Assembly (NCBI RefSeq): GCF_015207005.2
Contig: NZ_JADEXS020000001.1
Span: 2,480,001 to 2,544,000, forward strand
Direction of reading: 5' to 3'
Source: Desmonostoc muscorum LEGE 12446
GTDB taxonomy: Bacteria; Cyanobacteriota; Cyanobacteriia; Cyanobacteriales; Nostocaceae
Length of the DNA stretch: 64,000 bases
Part shown: one piece after another, positions 15,182 through 24,522 of the stretch
How the letters are laid out: each line of letters opens with the position of its first letter
How positions within the stretch are numbered: the stretch's first letter is position 1
Program-made: the position numbers and the translations under genes
Notes under the pieces: model-generated
The model's input: only the letters and a program-made list of their open reading frames with translations
Database searches by the model: none
What the model was told of the DNA's origin: nothing

Positions 15182-16399
15182 CTAAGCGCTTCTTAATGCA
15201 ACGATGGGGTCGAGTTTAGCGGCGCGGCGTGCGGGAACGACGCCAAAGAATAAACCTATACCGCCAGAAACACCCACAGCCATAGCGATCGCCATCGTGG
15301 AAATTCCTGCATCTAAAGGTGTTAAAGCTCCCACTAACAGAATACCACTGACACCAACGGCAGTCCCAACTAAACCGCCAGCTGCGGAAACTATCACTGC
15401 TTCAATGATGAACTGTAGCAAAATATCTTGTTCTGTTGCACCGATCGCTTTTCGCAATCCAATTTCTTGGGTGCGTTCGGTGACGGAGACTAGCATAATA
15501 TTCATAATGCCAATGCCGCCGACAAATAACGATATGCCGGCGATCGCTGCTAGCATAATTGTCAATGCACTTGTAATTTGACCAACAGTTTGCAAAGCAT
15601 CTTTTTGGGTGCGGAGAGTAAAGTCATCTTCACCATTAATTTTGTGTCGTAGACGCAGCAAATTCGTAATTTGAAACTCTGCTGCATCGACGCTATCACT
15701 ATCACGAGCAGCGGCGACGAGGTAATCTAAGGCGATACCATAGGGAGAATTCTTTCCGACAAGGCGGTTTGCAGAGGTTGTAATCGGTATTAAAGCAGCT
15801 TCATCATAATCTGCTCCCACGCTGGAACCTTTGGCTGTTAATGTCCCAATCACTTGAAAGCTGGTATTGCCAATTCGCAATTGCTGACCGATGGCGTTAT
15901 TATTACCAAATAGTTTTTCTGCTAAGTCTGCACCTAATACAACTACTTGGTTGCTTCGCTTGATGTCTACTTCGCTGAAAAACCTGCCTTTCTCAGTTTC
16001 AAAATCCCGCACTGATAAAAAGCTGGGAGTTGTGCCAATGATATTAACATCAGTATTTCTGTTACGATAAGTCACCACTTGTCTTCTATTTAACTCTGGT
16101 GCAACTCCTATGACTGTTGGCACCTGAGAGGCGATGGCATCGGCATCTTGCAACACCAGAGTTTTTGGCACTTCAAAGGAAATGCGTTGAGTTTCTTGAT
16201 TTCCTGGAATCACAAACAGCACATTTGGCCCTAGTGATTCCAGTTGTTTATTAACAAACTTTTGCCCACCTTCCCCAATGCCAATCATGGCAATCACTGA
16301 GGCGTTGCCAATAACTATACCCAACATCGTCAGGGCGCTACGCAGCTTATTTGATAACAGGGTTTTCCCCGCCATTTGGACACTTTCTAAAAAATTCAT
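15182..16399 (-). CDS. MacB-type ABC transporter permease
   Basis: 405-residue permease of the MacB/FtsX class. A first membrane helix (about 18-40, LRSALTMLGIVIGNASVIAM) is followed by a large extracytoplasmic MacB_PCD domain (about 45-260). Three further helices follow (about 275-300 with GGIGIMNIMLVSVTERTQEIGLRKAIGA, 325-355, 370-390). The end is PARRAAKLDPIVALRS, the standard FtsX-family tail. It lies 138 bases after the membrane-fusion gene on the same strand. Its ATPase partner is probably the gene at 11310. Such pumps export peptides, siderophores or lipids; the substrate here is unknown. Confidence 0.88.
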   Translation of the reverse strand: MNFLESVQMAGKTLLSNKLRSALTMLGIVIGNASVIAMIGIGEGGQKFVNKQLESLGPNVLFVIPGNQETQRISFEVPKTLVLQDADAIASQVPTVIGVAPELNRRQVVTYRNRNTDVNIIGTTPSFLSVRDFETEKGRFFSEVDIKRSNQVVVLGADLAEKLFGNNNAIGQQLRIGNTSFQVIGTLTAKGSSVGADYDEAALIPITTSANRLVGKNSPYGIALDYLVAAARDSDSVDAAEFQITNLLRLRHKINGEDDFTLRTQKDALQTVGQITSALTIMLAAIAGISLFVGGIGIMNIMLVSVTERTQEIGLRKAIGATEQDILLQFIIEAVIVSAAGGLVGTAVGVSGILLVGALTPLDAGISTMAIAMAVGVSGGIGLFFGVVPARRAAKLDPIVALRSA

Positions 16400-16417
16400 G
16401 CCTATTTTGGATTAAAA

Positions 16418-16533
16418 GGACTGGGTATTGGGTATTGGGGACTGGGTATTGGGGACTGGGTATTGGGTATTGGGTATTGGGTATTAGGAAAACAGTCCCC
16501 AGTCCCCAGTCCCCAGTCCCCAGTCCCCAATTT
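16418..16533. repeat. STRR tracts in inverted arrangement
   Basis: GGGTATT and GGGGACT heptamers run into a block of CCCAGTC heptamers, so the two halves are complementary. It lies between the adaptor and permease genes of the export operon. A transcript through it could fold into a hairpin and affect expression of the permease. Confidence 0.9.
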
Positions 16534-16537
16534 GAGA

Positions 16538-18007
16538 TTATTTATTTTCCTGTTCTTTAGCCTTTTCGATTTTGTAGTCTTTGGGTGGGTTAACAAAAAT
16601 GCGATCGCCTTCTTTAACTCCTTCTAAAATCTGCGTTTGATCTTTGATTTGTGCCCCCACTGTGACTTCGCGGAATTGGGGTTTATTGTCTGCATCTGGT
16701 ACGAGTACGCCAGTTCTACCTTTTTCGGTGACGATGGAAACTGTTGGTAATACTAAGGCATTATTAACGCGATCGCCTAAAAACGTCAGATCCACATTTA
16801 AGCCAGAACGCAGTTTATCTATGCCACTATCCAGAGCAACTCGCACCTGGAAGGATGTCACACCTTGTTCAACTACTGCTTCGGGAGCAATCAGGCGCAC
16901 GCGTCCTTTAAAAATTTGATCGGGATAAGCATCGGCGACAATTTCCACTTGTTGTCCCGGTTTGATTCTGCCAATATCGGCTTCGGGAACTTGAGCTAAT
17001 ATTTCTAAACCCCGTGCTACGGCGACAATTGAACTGGAAGTTGCTGATGCACTGGTAGAAGCAGAAGTTGTGGGCGTGACAAACGCACCAGGATCGGCAT
17101 ACTTTTGGGTGACGATTCCGGAAAGGGGAGCGCGAATAATTGTATCTTCTAACTGCACTTGCACACCTTTCAACTGAGCCTCAGCGGATGCGACAGCTGC
17201 TTGACGTGCAGCAATTTCCTCGGAACGGGTGCCATCTTCCAACAGTACTAATGCTGCGCGTGCTTCATTCACAGCTGCTTGACGTTGGGCGATTTCTTCA
17301 CTGCGAGTCCCACTTTTGACTAACGACAATCGTTTTTTCGCTTCTTCTAAATTGGCTCTGGCGCTTTTGTCTTCGCTGATGGCTTGATCGAGTAGTTGTT
17401 TATTTTCTGCGCCTTCTTTATATAGATATTGATAACGCTTGACTTGCTCGGCAGTGTAATTCACCTTTGCCTGAGCTGCATCCACTTGGGACTGAGATTG
17501 GGCAATTTCTTGGGGACGATTACCCGCACGGGCTTGGGCTAGCTGGGCTTGGGCTTGGGCTAATCGCGCTCTAGCTTGAGCAATTTCTTGAGGACGACTA
17601 CCAGCAAGGGCTTCGGCTAACTGTGCCTGACTTTGCGCTAAGTTGGCAAGATACTGGCTTTTTTGGGCATCAATGCTGGCGCTATCCATACGGGCGAGTA
17701 TTTGCCCTTTTTGAATGCGATCGCCTTGTTCAACGTACAATTGCGACAGCACACCAGGATTCTTGGGACTAATATTCACACTCTGCACTGGTACGACTTT
17801 ACCACTAGCCGTTATCCGCAACGTAACGTTTTGGGCTGCAACTGGGACAGTTAGGCGATCGATGTCTTGTTCCTTTGTCCCTTGAGTGATCAAATTATAA
17901 TTTAGGACTGTACCAACAACCAAGGCACCCCCTGCCATCAGCCCAATCAGCCAGCGTAATGGATACTTAACTTTGCCGATAACTGGAATTTCTATGTGCG
18001 TAACCAT
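16538..18007 (-). CDS. HlyD/MacA-type membrane fusion protein
   Basis: 489-residue periplasmic adaptor. An N-terminal membrane anchor (about 17-37, RWLIGLMAGGALVVGTVL) is followed by a biotinyl-lipoyl-like first half (GVLSQLYVEQGDRIQKGQILARMD). A long coiled hairpin (about 110-270) contains duplicated NRPQEIAQ/TRSEEIA segments, then the second lipoyl half (IRAPLSGIVTQKYADPGAFV) and a beta-barrel and membrane-proximal domain. It links an inner-membrane ABC pump to an outer-membrane channel. It is the first gene of the operon with the permease. The hairpin shows internal repeats at protein level, including the AQAQAQLAQAR stretch. Confidence 0.88.
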   Translation of the reverse strand: MVTHIEIPVIGKVKYPLRWLIGLMAGGALVVGTVLNYNLITQGTKEQDIDRLTVPVAAQNVTLRITASGKVVPVQSVNISPKNPGVLSQLYVEQGDRIQKGQILARMDSASIDAQKSQYLANLAQSQAQLAEALAGSRPQEIAQARARLAQAQAQLAQARAGNRPQEIAQSQSQVDAAQAKVNYTAEQVKRYQYLYKEGAENKQLLDQAISEDKSARANLEEAKKRLSLVKSGTRSEEIAQRQAAVNEARAALVLLEDGTRSEEIAARQAAVASAEAQLKGVQVQLEDTIIRAPLSGIVTQKYADPGAFVTPTTSASTSASATSSSIVAVARGLEILAQVPEADIGRIKPGQQVEIVADAYPDQIFKGRVRLIAPEAVVEQGVTSFQVRVALDSGIDKLRSGLNVDLTFLGDRVNNALVLPTVSIVTEKGRTGVLVPDADNKPQFREVTVGAQIKDQTQILEGVKEGDRIFVNPPKDYKIEKAKEQENK

Positions 18008-18267
18008 ATTATAGAAACCTGTAAATATTGCTGTATGGGAGTAGCCTTTAGTTAGAGGACAAGTGCAGAATACCGAGTTTTTAAAGTTTTGGGATTAAAT
18101 TTTTATAAATCAACTGAACAACCAGACGCATGATTAGCTTCATAGTTGCTTAATCTTCCTTCATACTAGGCATTAGTATATCTGTATGCCTTCACCTGAA
18201 TGGGTGACTTTAGCCACATTGGCAGATATTATTTCGCCAGATGATACACATTTGATTTTCAAGAGGA

Positions 18268-18909
18268 TTATTTTTGAAACTCAGTTAATAACCAAGCACC
18301 AACTTGACTTTGATTCATTTGACGAGTTCGCCGTAATGCTTCGTTTAATAAAGAAATAGCTAATCCTGGTAATACCTGAGATTCAGTAATTCGCCGACTA
18401 CCTTGGTTTTCAATTGCAAAGGTCATAATTTGCACATTCTGAACATCTAAAATCCAGTATTCTTTCACTCCTAAATCTTCGTACAACAGCCGTTTTTCGC
18501 CGCGATCGTCAGCAAGTGAAGTATTGGCAACTTCAATGACTAAATCTGGTGCTGGATAGATATCTAAGTTAATAATAGAAGTGCCGTAGGGAATAACATC
18601 AGCGTTCTCGCCAATGTAGTAAGATACATCAGGTTGAGCTTCATTAAAGCCTGTTTTTCGATATGTACAATTATCCTTGCCATTTAGAGCAATGTCTTTG
18701 ATGGTGGCAAACAAGTTAACAGCAAACAGAATAATAGTATGGTCGCTGGCGTGGTCATTTCCGATTGGTGGCATTTCAATCCTCATGTATCCATTGTGGT
18801 AGTAGCCCTTAGCTTTTTCGTAGGCAGGATTTTCAATTATTTGGATATATTCATTCCAAGTTACTGCTATCCAGGTATCAGTTACTAGTTGTGTTTGTAA
18901 TTCGCTCAT
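18268..18909 (-). CDS. Uma2 family endonuclease
   Basis: Uma2/DUF820 protein with a PD-(D/E)XK restriction-endonuclease fold. Metal-site motifs are QPDVSYYIG and PAPDLVIEVANTSLADDRGEKRLLYEDLGVKEYWILD, where D, E and K come from PDLVIEV...K. It is 213 residues from ATG 18909, the usual family length; the frame opens nine codons earlier without a better ribosome site. Uma2 genes are numerous in cyanobacteria and their role is unresolved. Three Uma2 genes occur in this window. It stands alone, 260 bases downstream of the efflux adaptor start. Confidence 0.85.
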   Translation of the reverse strand: MSELQTQLVTDTWIAVTWNEYIQIIENPAYEKAKGYYHNGYMRIEMPPIGNDHASDHTIILFAVNLFATIKDIALNGKDNCTYRKTGFNEAQPDVSYYIGENADVIPYGTSIINLDIYPAPDLVIEVANTSLADDRGEKRLLYEDLGVKEYWILDVQNVQIMTFAIENQGSRRITESQVLPGLAISLLNEALRRTRQMNQSQVGAWLLTEFQK

Positions 18910-19404
18910 AATATTGCTAAAGGAGAACTTTAACAACGATCATACAAGTTTTATTTTCCAGCACTAAGCTGACACTAAAGCTTTATAGCGGTTCTCGTTT
19001 ACGTGAGGTACACCCGTAAGGGCACGGCAGTGCCGTGCCCCTACACCTTGCGATATAACGTTGTACCGCATATGAATGGGAACCGCTATAAGGGACTTCC
19101 AAAAAATAAACTATCCCAAATTATTTGTACATTTGTAGGGGCGCATAGCTATGCGCCCCTACGACGGGATATTTTTTTAACTGGAAGTCCCTAACCTGAA
19201 GGATTTGAAACCCAGGTCGGTGGGTAAAGTTTCGTGTAGACGCGGTTTCTAACCGCCCGTTTCGCGTTAAGTTGACAGCTATACACAGCTGTGCTGCCCT
19301 ACAATGTGGTCTATTTACCTGAAAATTGCTGTAACTTGTACATTTACCTAATCGCTGATGAGTGTCAACCGTCAAGGGATATCAATTTTTGCAGATGTCT
19401 ACTG
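18910..19404. other. Intergenic region with two adjacent MITE-like elements
   Basis: Holds an element at 18984-19090 with ends TATAGCGGTTCTCG and GGGAACCGCTATA. Directly next to it, another at 19091-19193 has ends AGGGACTTCCA and TGGAAGTCCCT. Each contains a GTAGGGGC-type palindrome (19016-19044 and 19135-19162). No gene is seen. Confidence 0.75.
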
Positions 19405-19854
19405 TCAAGCTACTACACCGTGGCGAAGATTTTGCGCTACCTCACCCTGTATGAGATTTTTAATCATGGAAACCAATTCGTCAAGGTCGAATGGTTTAAG
19501 TAAATATTCTTCAAAGTCTACATCTGGGATTTGATCGTGAGTACCTGTGGTGCATGTTGAAGTCACAATGATTGGGATATGATTACCATTGTCTGCTTCC
19601 ATAGCACTCAATATATCTAGCAGTGTATAAACGCTTTCACCTAAGAATCTAATTTCACACACCAGAATGTTGGGCTTAAACCAACTGAGAATTTCTAAAG
19701 CTTCCTTTACGGAGCTAGCGGTAATCACGTTTGCGCTCAGGTCATTGAGCAAAAAAGTGTACAAATCTCTACTATCGCGATCGTTGTCTACAACGAGTAC
19801 TCGTACACCTTTGAGTATCCCAAGTGTTAAGCAATAGCTATTGATTAAATTCAT
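19405..19854 (-). CDS. Stand-alone receiver domain with Glu at the phospho-site
   Basis: 149 residues from ATG 19854 (a TTG five codons earlier also opens the frame). It has the receiver fold: VRVLVVDNDRDSRDLYTFLL, then PNILVCEIRFLGESVYTLLDIL, IIVTST and YLLKPFDLDELVSMI. The residue that should be the phosphorylated Asp is Glu67 (CEI instead of the usual D-I/L-x-M-P). The Thr/Ser and Lys of the active site remain. A Glu there often mimics a constitutively active state, so this may be a locked or phosphorylation-independent receiver. No output domain is present. MITE copies lie on both sides. Confidence 0.8.
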   Translation of the reverse strand: MNLINSYCLTLGILKGVRVLVVDNDRDSRDLYTFLLNDLSANVITASSVKEALEILSWFKPNILVCEIRFLGESVYTLLDILSAMEADNGNHIPIIVTSTCTTGTHDQIPDVDFEEYLLKPFDLDELVSMIKNLIQGEVAQNLRHGVVA

Positions 19855-20349
19855 AATTAAGACCTGCAATTAGGATTTTAAATGCAAAGTGGACTGAAAA
19901 ATCCGTAGCCTTAAAAAGGTGAGACAACCGGATAGGTCAAATAAAAAGTACAGAGAACTACTAGATGCCTACAATTAATTGGTTCTGTTCATTTACTATC
20001 AGCGGGTATTGTTTGATTTGCTAAATGAGTTGATTAATTACGACACAAAACGTAATAAAACTTTTCAAATAAGGGTATACACAACAGTTTTCTGGATCTA
20101 TTTCATCAATTTCTACTGCCTGAAAGCTCTGTTATGGGGGTTCCCGTTCAGATGCGGTACAACATGATATCGGGAGGTGTAAGGGCACGGCAGTGCCGTG
20201 CCCCTACAGGTGTACCTTATTAGGCCAGGAAACGCTATATATAAACTTGGTGTTCTTTGATTTTGTGAATGAGTTGATTAACTACGATATAAAATGTAGT
20301 CACAATCATTTTTGCAATACAAACCTCTTTGGGGACTTAAGCAAGAAAA
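19855..20349. other. Intergenic region with MITE relative
   Basis: An element at about 20133-20240 is a diverged, inverted relative of 18984-19090 (shared GTTCCCGTTCAGATGCGGTA-type end and GTAAGGGCACGG palindrome at 20179-20207). The remainder is AT-rich and I see nothing else. Confidence 0.65.
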
Positions 20350-22662
20350 CTATTGCCATTCCCTGTCTTCAATTTCCTTTTGAGGCAACAATAAGGTGGC
20401 TTCAATTTCCTCTCTGATCGCAGGCGTCACTTCACAATTGCTATGCAAGCAATCAAGTAATAATTGATTGGCATCATAGTAGCGTTGCAAAACTTGCTGT
20501 TGTTCAGCGCTAAATTGCCACTGATGGTTGATGTTGCGATAATTAACGATCGTCATCTTTAACTGTTCAGCCCAAGCTGAATAGTTTGTCTGCCACCATA
20601 GCTGAAACCGTTCTTGACTTTGACGACAATTTGGAAATTGGTCGGAGAGTTGTTGCAGAGATTTATAAAGTCCAACATCCAAAACAATGCCTAAAATATT
20701 CGAGAGAGCATCTCCGCAGGCGTGGATGTGGGCAAAGTCTTGGCTACCATCAATTGCACACTCCAGTAGTAGGTTATCTAATGCCGCATCTAGAAACATC
20801 CCCTGGTCCAGGCTGCTGGCTAGGGCAAAGTGAGAAGCTATGTGAGGAGTCCGAGTTAAGGCAAGGTAAAATGCTCGAACTGTCGCATCTTTTGGTTGGG
20901 TTGGAATAGTGCGGGACTTTTGGCTAGCCCAGGTCAAAAACTCTTGTAAATAAGGATCTTCGCCAACCAGTGCATCAATCTGTTGCTTCATCAACTGTAC
21001 CAGAGAGTCTGCACTCCGGAGCATGGTAGCGGTTAACAAGAAGATTTCCCGCCAATGTGGGTCAGTGATATGACTGACCAAACCTCCCAGGGCTTGCTCT
21101 AATGCCTGTAGGTTATGGCTGGCAACGATTTTCCTTGCTGTGAAGTATTCTTGAAAAGCCAGATAGGAGAAGGAAAAAATTCCCCGCGCCCGTTCTGCTA
21201 GTAACCCATGTTGAGCTTCGATCGCTTTAAGTGCTGCTTCGCTTTCTATTTGTAGTTCTTCTGCATCCATCGGCACTTTAGTCAAATTCTGAATATAGTC
21301 ACCGATGTATTGCTCAACGACGCGTTGCTCAAAAAAGTACTGACCTTGCTCAAATGTCGCTGCTGCAATCTGACTTAACAATTTGAGCTTTTGTGGTAAT
21401 AAAAACCCCCGGTAAACGTTATCCCGTTCAATACCTCTGGCTTCATCCCATTTACCCAACAGCAGGTCTAAACCTTGTTTATAAAAGTCAGTGCGCTTAG
21501 TGGGAAATTTTTCTTGACCGTGGAACACCCAGCAGGCAAGATGCAGAAATAGGGGTGTGATGACTAGTTGGCGAAATTGCCAGTTTTCAGCTAAGTCCAG
21601 CTTTTGAATAAACTCAACGGACTGTGCCTGACCATCTTCAGTGTTAGTTTTGCTAAAGGCCACAAACCATTTTTGAGCAAAGGCGATGATTTGTTCTGAG
21701 GTAAATGGGGCAATTTCAACATCGGTAAAGCCCCGGAGTCTGAGTCTTTGAGCTGCTGTTCGACAGGTAGCCACCAACTGATTTTTGTGATACTTCTCTG
21801 AAAATCTGCGAATTTCGCCTAAGACAGCATTGCTTTGTTGGTTAACAACTTCATCCATGCCATCAAGCAATAGTAATACTCTGCCTGCGTTTAGCAAGGT
21901 TTCTATGACTGAGGGATCGTAAATTCCAGATGTGAGAAACTCCTGGCGGATGTAGTTTAATAGGCTGAACTGGTTGTTAATCTTAGACTCTTGGGCAAAA
22001 TTCCTCAGTGTGATGAAGATTGGCACTTGATTCCCGGCAAATGCGCCTTGGTTACACTGAATGGCAAGATGTTGCAAAAAGGTGGTTTTACCTACTCCTG
22101 GTTTACCTAGCACCCTGAGTTTGGAATGTGTTTCAACTGCCTGTGTACCAGGTATCTGATTCTGGTTAGCTTCACCTAAGCCAAAACGGTCAAATTCTTT
22201 GGGATCGAGGTTTTGCAGTTCAGTGATTTCTAAGTATTGTTGACTGGCTATTTCCTCCAAAATATTCACATCTATATATATGTCATCGATCGCAACAGGA
22301 CGGCTGATATCCAATAACTGCAAGATACCACACTGGTCTTGAATTTTCTCGAAGCGTTGCGATCGCACTTGTCGCACTAATGCATCAATATCTAAAACAG
22401 GGGGCTGGATATATTCTTCCAGCTCTAAGAATTCTGCCGGAGGATTAATCGCAATCTGCCGCCAATTCAGTTCCAACACCATACAAATTTCAATAAAGGT
22501 ATGACGCTCAACGGCACGACCACTGAAAAACCGCCAAATTGGTTGTCTAGTTTTGAGGTTGACTTCTGCTGCTAGATTGTCTTGTGTCCAACCCTTGCGA
22601 CCAAAGGCTGTTCTAGCCTGTTGAATTCCAGTGAGTGATGCTTGGAGCGATCGCTTGACCAT
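20350..22662 (-). CDS. HTH-NACHT STAND ATPase
   Basis: 770-residue signal-transduction ATPase. An N-terminal helix-turn-helix-like domain (about 5-72, KGWTQDNLAAEVNLKTRQPIWRFFSGR) is of the type found in front of many Nostoc STAND proteins. A linker follows, then a NACHT NTPase with Walker A GKPGVGKTT (186-194) and Walker B VLLLLDGMDEV (262-272). The helical ARC-like region has ARGIFSFSYLAFQEYFTAR (about 500-518), and the C-terminal helical region (about 540-770) is probably the ligand sensor. Prokaryotic NACHT proteins can act in anti-phage defence or as regulators. With a DNA-binding-like N-terminus and no nuclease, a regulator is as likely as a defence protein. It is monocistronic. Confidence 0.85.
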   Translation of the reverse strand: MVKRSLQASLTGIQQARTAFGRKGWTQDNLAAEVNLKTRQPIWRFFSGRAVERHTFIEICMVLELNWRQIAINPPAEFLELEEYIQPPVLDIDALVRQVRSQRFEKIQDQCGILQLLDISRPVAIDDIYIDVNILEEIASQQYLEITELQNLDPKEFDRFGLGEANQNQIPGTQAVETHSKLRVLGKPGVGKTTFLQHLAIQCNQGAFAGNQVPIFITLRNFAQESKINNQFSLLNYIRQEFLTSGIYDPSVIETLLNAGRVLLLLDGMDEVVNQQSNAVLGEIRRFSEKYHKNQLVATCRTAAQRLRLRGFTDVEIAPFTSEQIIAFAQKWFVAFSKTNTEDGQAQSVEFIQKLDLAENWQFRQLVITPLFLHLACWVFHGQEKFPTKRTDFYKQGLDLLLGKWDEARGIERDNVYRGFLLPQKLKLLSQIAAATFEQGQYFFEQRVVEQYIGDYIQNLTKVPMDAEELQIESEAALKAIEAQHGLLAERARGIFSFSYLAFQEYFTARKIVASHNLQALEQALGGLVSHITDPHWREIFLLTATMLRSADSLVQLMKQQIDALVGEDPYLQEFLTWASQKSRTIPTQPKDATVRAFYLALTRTPHIASHFALASSLDQGMFLDAALDNLLLECAIDGSQDFAHIHACGDALSNILGIVLDVGLYKSLQQLSDQFPNCRQSQERFQLWWQTNYSAWAEQLKMTIVNYRNINHQWQFSAEQQQVLQRYYDANQLLLDCLHSNCEVTPAIREEIEATLLLPQKEIEDREWQ

Positions 22663-23070
22663 AGGACAAAAACCCTGCTCCTCAAATCATGAACTTAAAC
22701 TTTAAACTTTTATTAATATCTCGAATCTTATAGTTTTTACTCTGCTGTCACAATTCTAATCTTTTAAACTTATACAAAACCTAACACATACTCTGATTTT
22801 TTTTAACTTTTGTGACAAAATCAAACGTTATACATTGATCTTATATATTTCAGTCCTTTCGCAATACGTGAATTCAAACACTGATCTGTAATGCTTAAGT
22901 ACAGAATGCAGGGTTACTTACTAACTACTTGCTTGATTATTAATCATAGTTGCATTACATAGATATTATCTGAGTATATCTTTCTATTCAGAAAGTTTTG
23001 GTCACAGAAATTGTTAATTTATCTCTAGTGATAAATTTCTGCTGATTGACTCAAACCCTAACATAAAAAT
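22663..23070. other. AT-rich upstream region
   Basis: About 400 bases between the divergent NACHT gene and a DUF3775-like gene. It must contain both promoters. I see no repeat, RNA gene or clear operator. Confidence 0.5.
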
Positions 23071-23475
23071 ATGATCTTATTGTCAATTAACAAAATATCG
23101 AAAGTTATTGAAACTGCTGAATTAATCTATGGAACAAGGGGAACTGCGATCGTAAATCGACCAGAAACATTTATAGATAAATTGTCTAATTATTTAGAGG
23201 ATTTCAACATGACAGGAAGATGTTCAGTCAACATACTACATAAATATATTGACGAATTATCCCAGGAACAAAAAGCAGAGATAATAGCCTTAATGTGGCT
23301 TGGTCGGTCTCTATCAGATCAAGCACCAGAAGACTTCCCCAATTTGGTGAAACAAGTAGTAGAGCTTATCCCTAAAAATTATGCAACAAATTACATTATC
23401 GAAAAACCGCTTTTAGCCAAATATCTGCGAATTGGGCTGCAAAAACTAAATATTTGTCCTTCTATTTCATCCTGA
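23071..23475 (+). CDS. DUF3775-like protein
   Basis: 134 residues. The region VNILHKYIDELSQEQKAEIIALMWLGR followed by PEDFPNLVKQVVEL and a terminal helix (LAKYLRIGLQKLNI) matches the all-helical DUF3775 pattern as I know it (central ALMWLGRG motif). No catalytic residues can be named. The gene starts without a strong ribosome site and stands alone. Function unknown. Confidence 0.6.
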   Translation: MILLSINKISKVIETAELIYGTRGTAIVNRPETFIDKLSNYLEDFNMTGRCSVNILHKYIDELSQEQKAEIIALMWLGRSLSDQAPEDFPNLVKQVVELIPKNYATNYIIEKPLLAKYLRIGLQKLNICPSISS

Positions 23476-24127
23476 AATTAAAATCTGCTGTATCAGATTT
23501 CAAGTTTGTGAAGTACAAAAATACCCCACCCGCGCTGTCGCGCACCCTCCCCTTGGCAAGGGGAGGGTTGGGGAGGGGTGTACTTGATTTACTTGCAAAG
23601 CGCTGTATATAGCTAGTTTTTATGTTAAGTATTAAATGAGTAAATTTATTCAGATAATCAAATGCGATCGCCAATAATTTTATAATTTTATCTACTCAAA
23701 CTACAGTGTTTAGCATTGTTTGATGATTTTATCATAACACTTGAGATAATAGTTTTTACCTAAACAAACAACACACTCAAAGTACAAATTTTTAATATTC
23801 GTAATCCGAACAATCTCAACCTAGCGAGTGTAATTGACGCAGCAACAGAGAATTCGATTAGCACAATGAGCAGGCAAATCCAGCATTTGAGGCCAGAGGA
23901 TGAATTTTGAATCACAGATTAAAGGGTAGTCCCATATAGAGACATTCTTCATTTTTTTGGTCTCGTTTTCTAAACAGGTATTTTCTGATAAGTCAAACAA
24001 TAGGCCTAAGACTACAGTCCCCTTAGCCCAGTGTTAAGGGAAAGTGAGCAATGTTTCCTAACGTGTATCGTGGTGTATTGCATGGAAACAAGAAGTGATA
24101 AACGCTATAATTTTTAGCCCACAGACA
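23476..24127. other. Intergenic region
   Basis: Contains a palindromic block at 23523-23581 (CACCCTCCCCTTGGCAAGGG, a unit shared with other gaps). A HIP1-like site lies at 23663. The short minus-strand frame through it is a repeat artefact. No gene is recognised. Confidence 0.5.
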
Positions 24128-24522
24128 TTATTCGCTATCTATATGTTTATTTACCGAGGAATCAACAATGATGTGGATGATACCGTTATCATCAACAACA
24201 TTGGGTCTTGAAACTGTGGGACATAATCTACCTTGAGATTATAGAAAGGATCAATTTTCAAACTTGGACTTTCAAAGGTATTTATTGGCATCAGCTTGCC
24301 AGAAACAATGTGATATGTCAAAAGTTCCTGGAGCTTGTTAATATTCTTCAGCAATGTCTCTACAGTACCTGCTGGCAGTTTTGCAAAAGCTTGATCTGTA
24401 GGTGCAGATATGATAAACGAGTCAATATCTGTGAGAGTATCTATCAGATTTGCTGCCTTGATTGCATCAACTAAGGCGCTAAAAGAACCAGCGTTAACGG
24501 CAGGATCAATAATATCAGCCAT
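24128..24522 (-). pseudogene. Fasciclin-domain protein with frameshift
   Basis: Single fasciclin (FAS1) domain: VDAIKAANLIDTL, FIISAPTDQAFAKLPAGTVETLL and LLTYHIVSGKL match the H1 and H2 regions. The frame from 24522 closes at 24151 with a non-family tail (DPMLLMITVSSTS). In the next frame the same DNA reads VSRPNVVDDNGIIHIIVDSS, the expected FAS1 C-terminal strand (DNGIIHVID), ending at 24128. So one frameshift lies near 24210-24225. Unless it is a sequencing error, the protein is truncated. There is no signal peptide, as in other small cytosolic-looking cyanobacterial FAS1 proteins. Confidence 0.75.

Noticed and set aside
18187..18363. Short plus-strand frame starting MPSPEWVTLATLADIISPDD
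   Set aside because: The first 27 codons look protein-like, but the rest is antisense to the Uma2 3' end and no ribosome site is present. At most it is a remnant.
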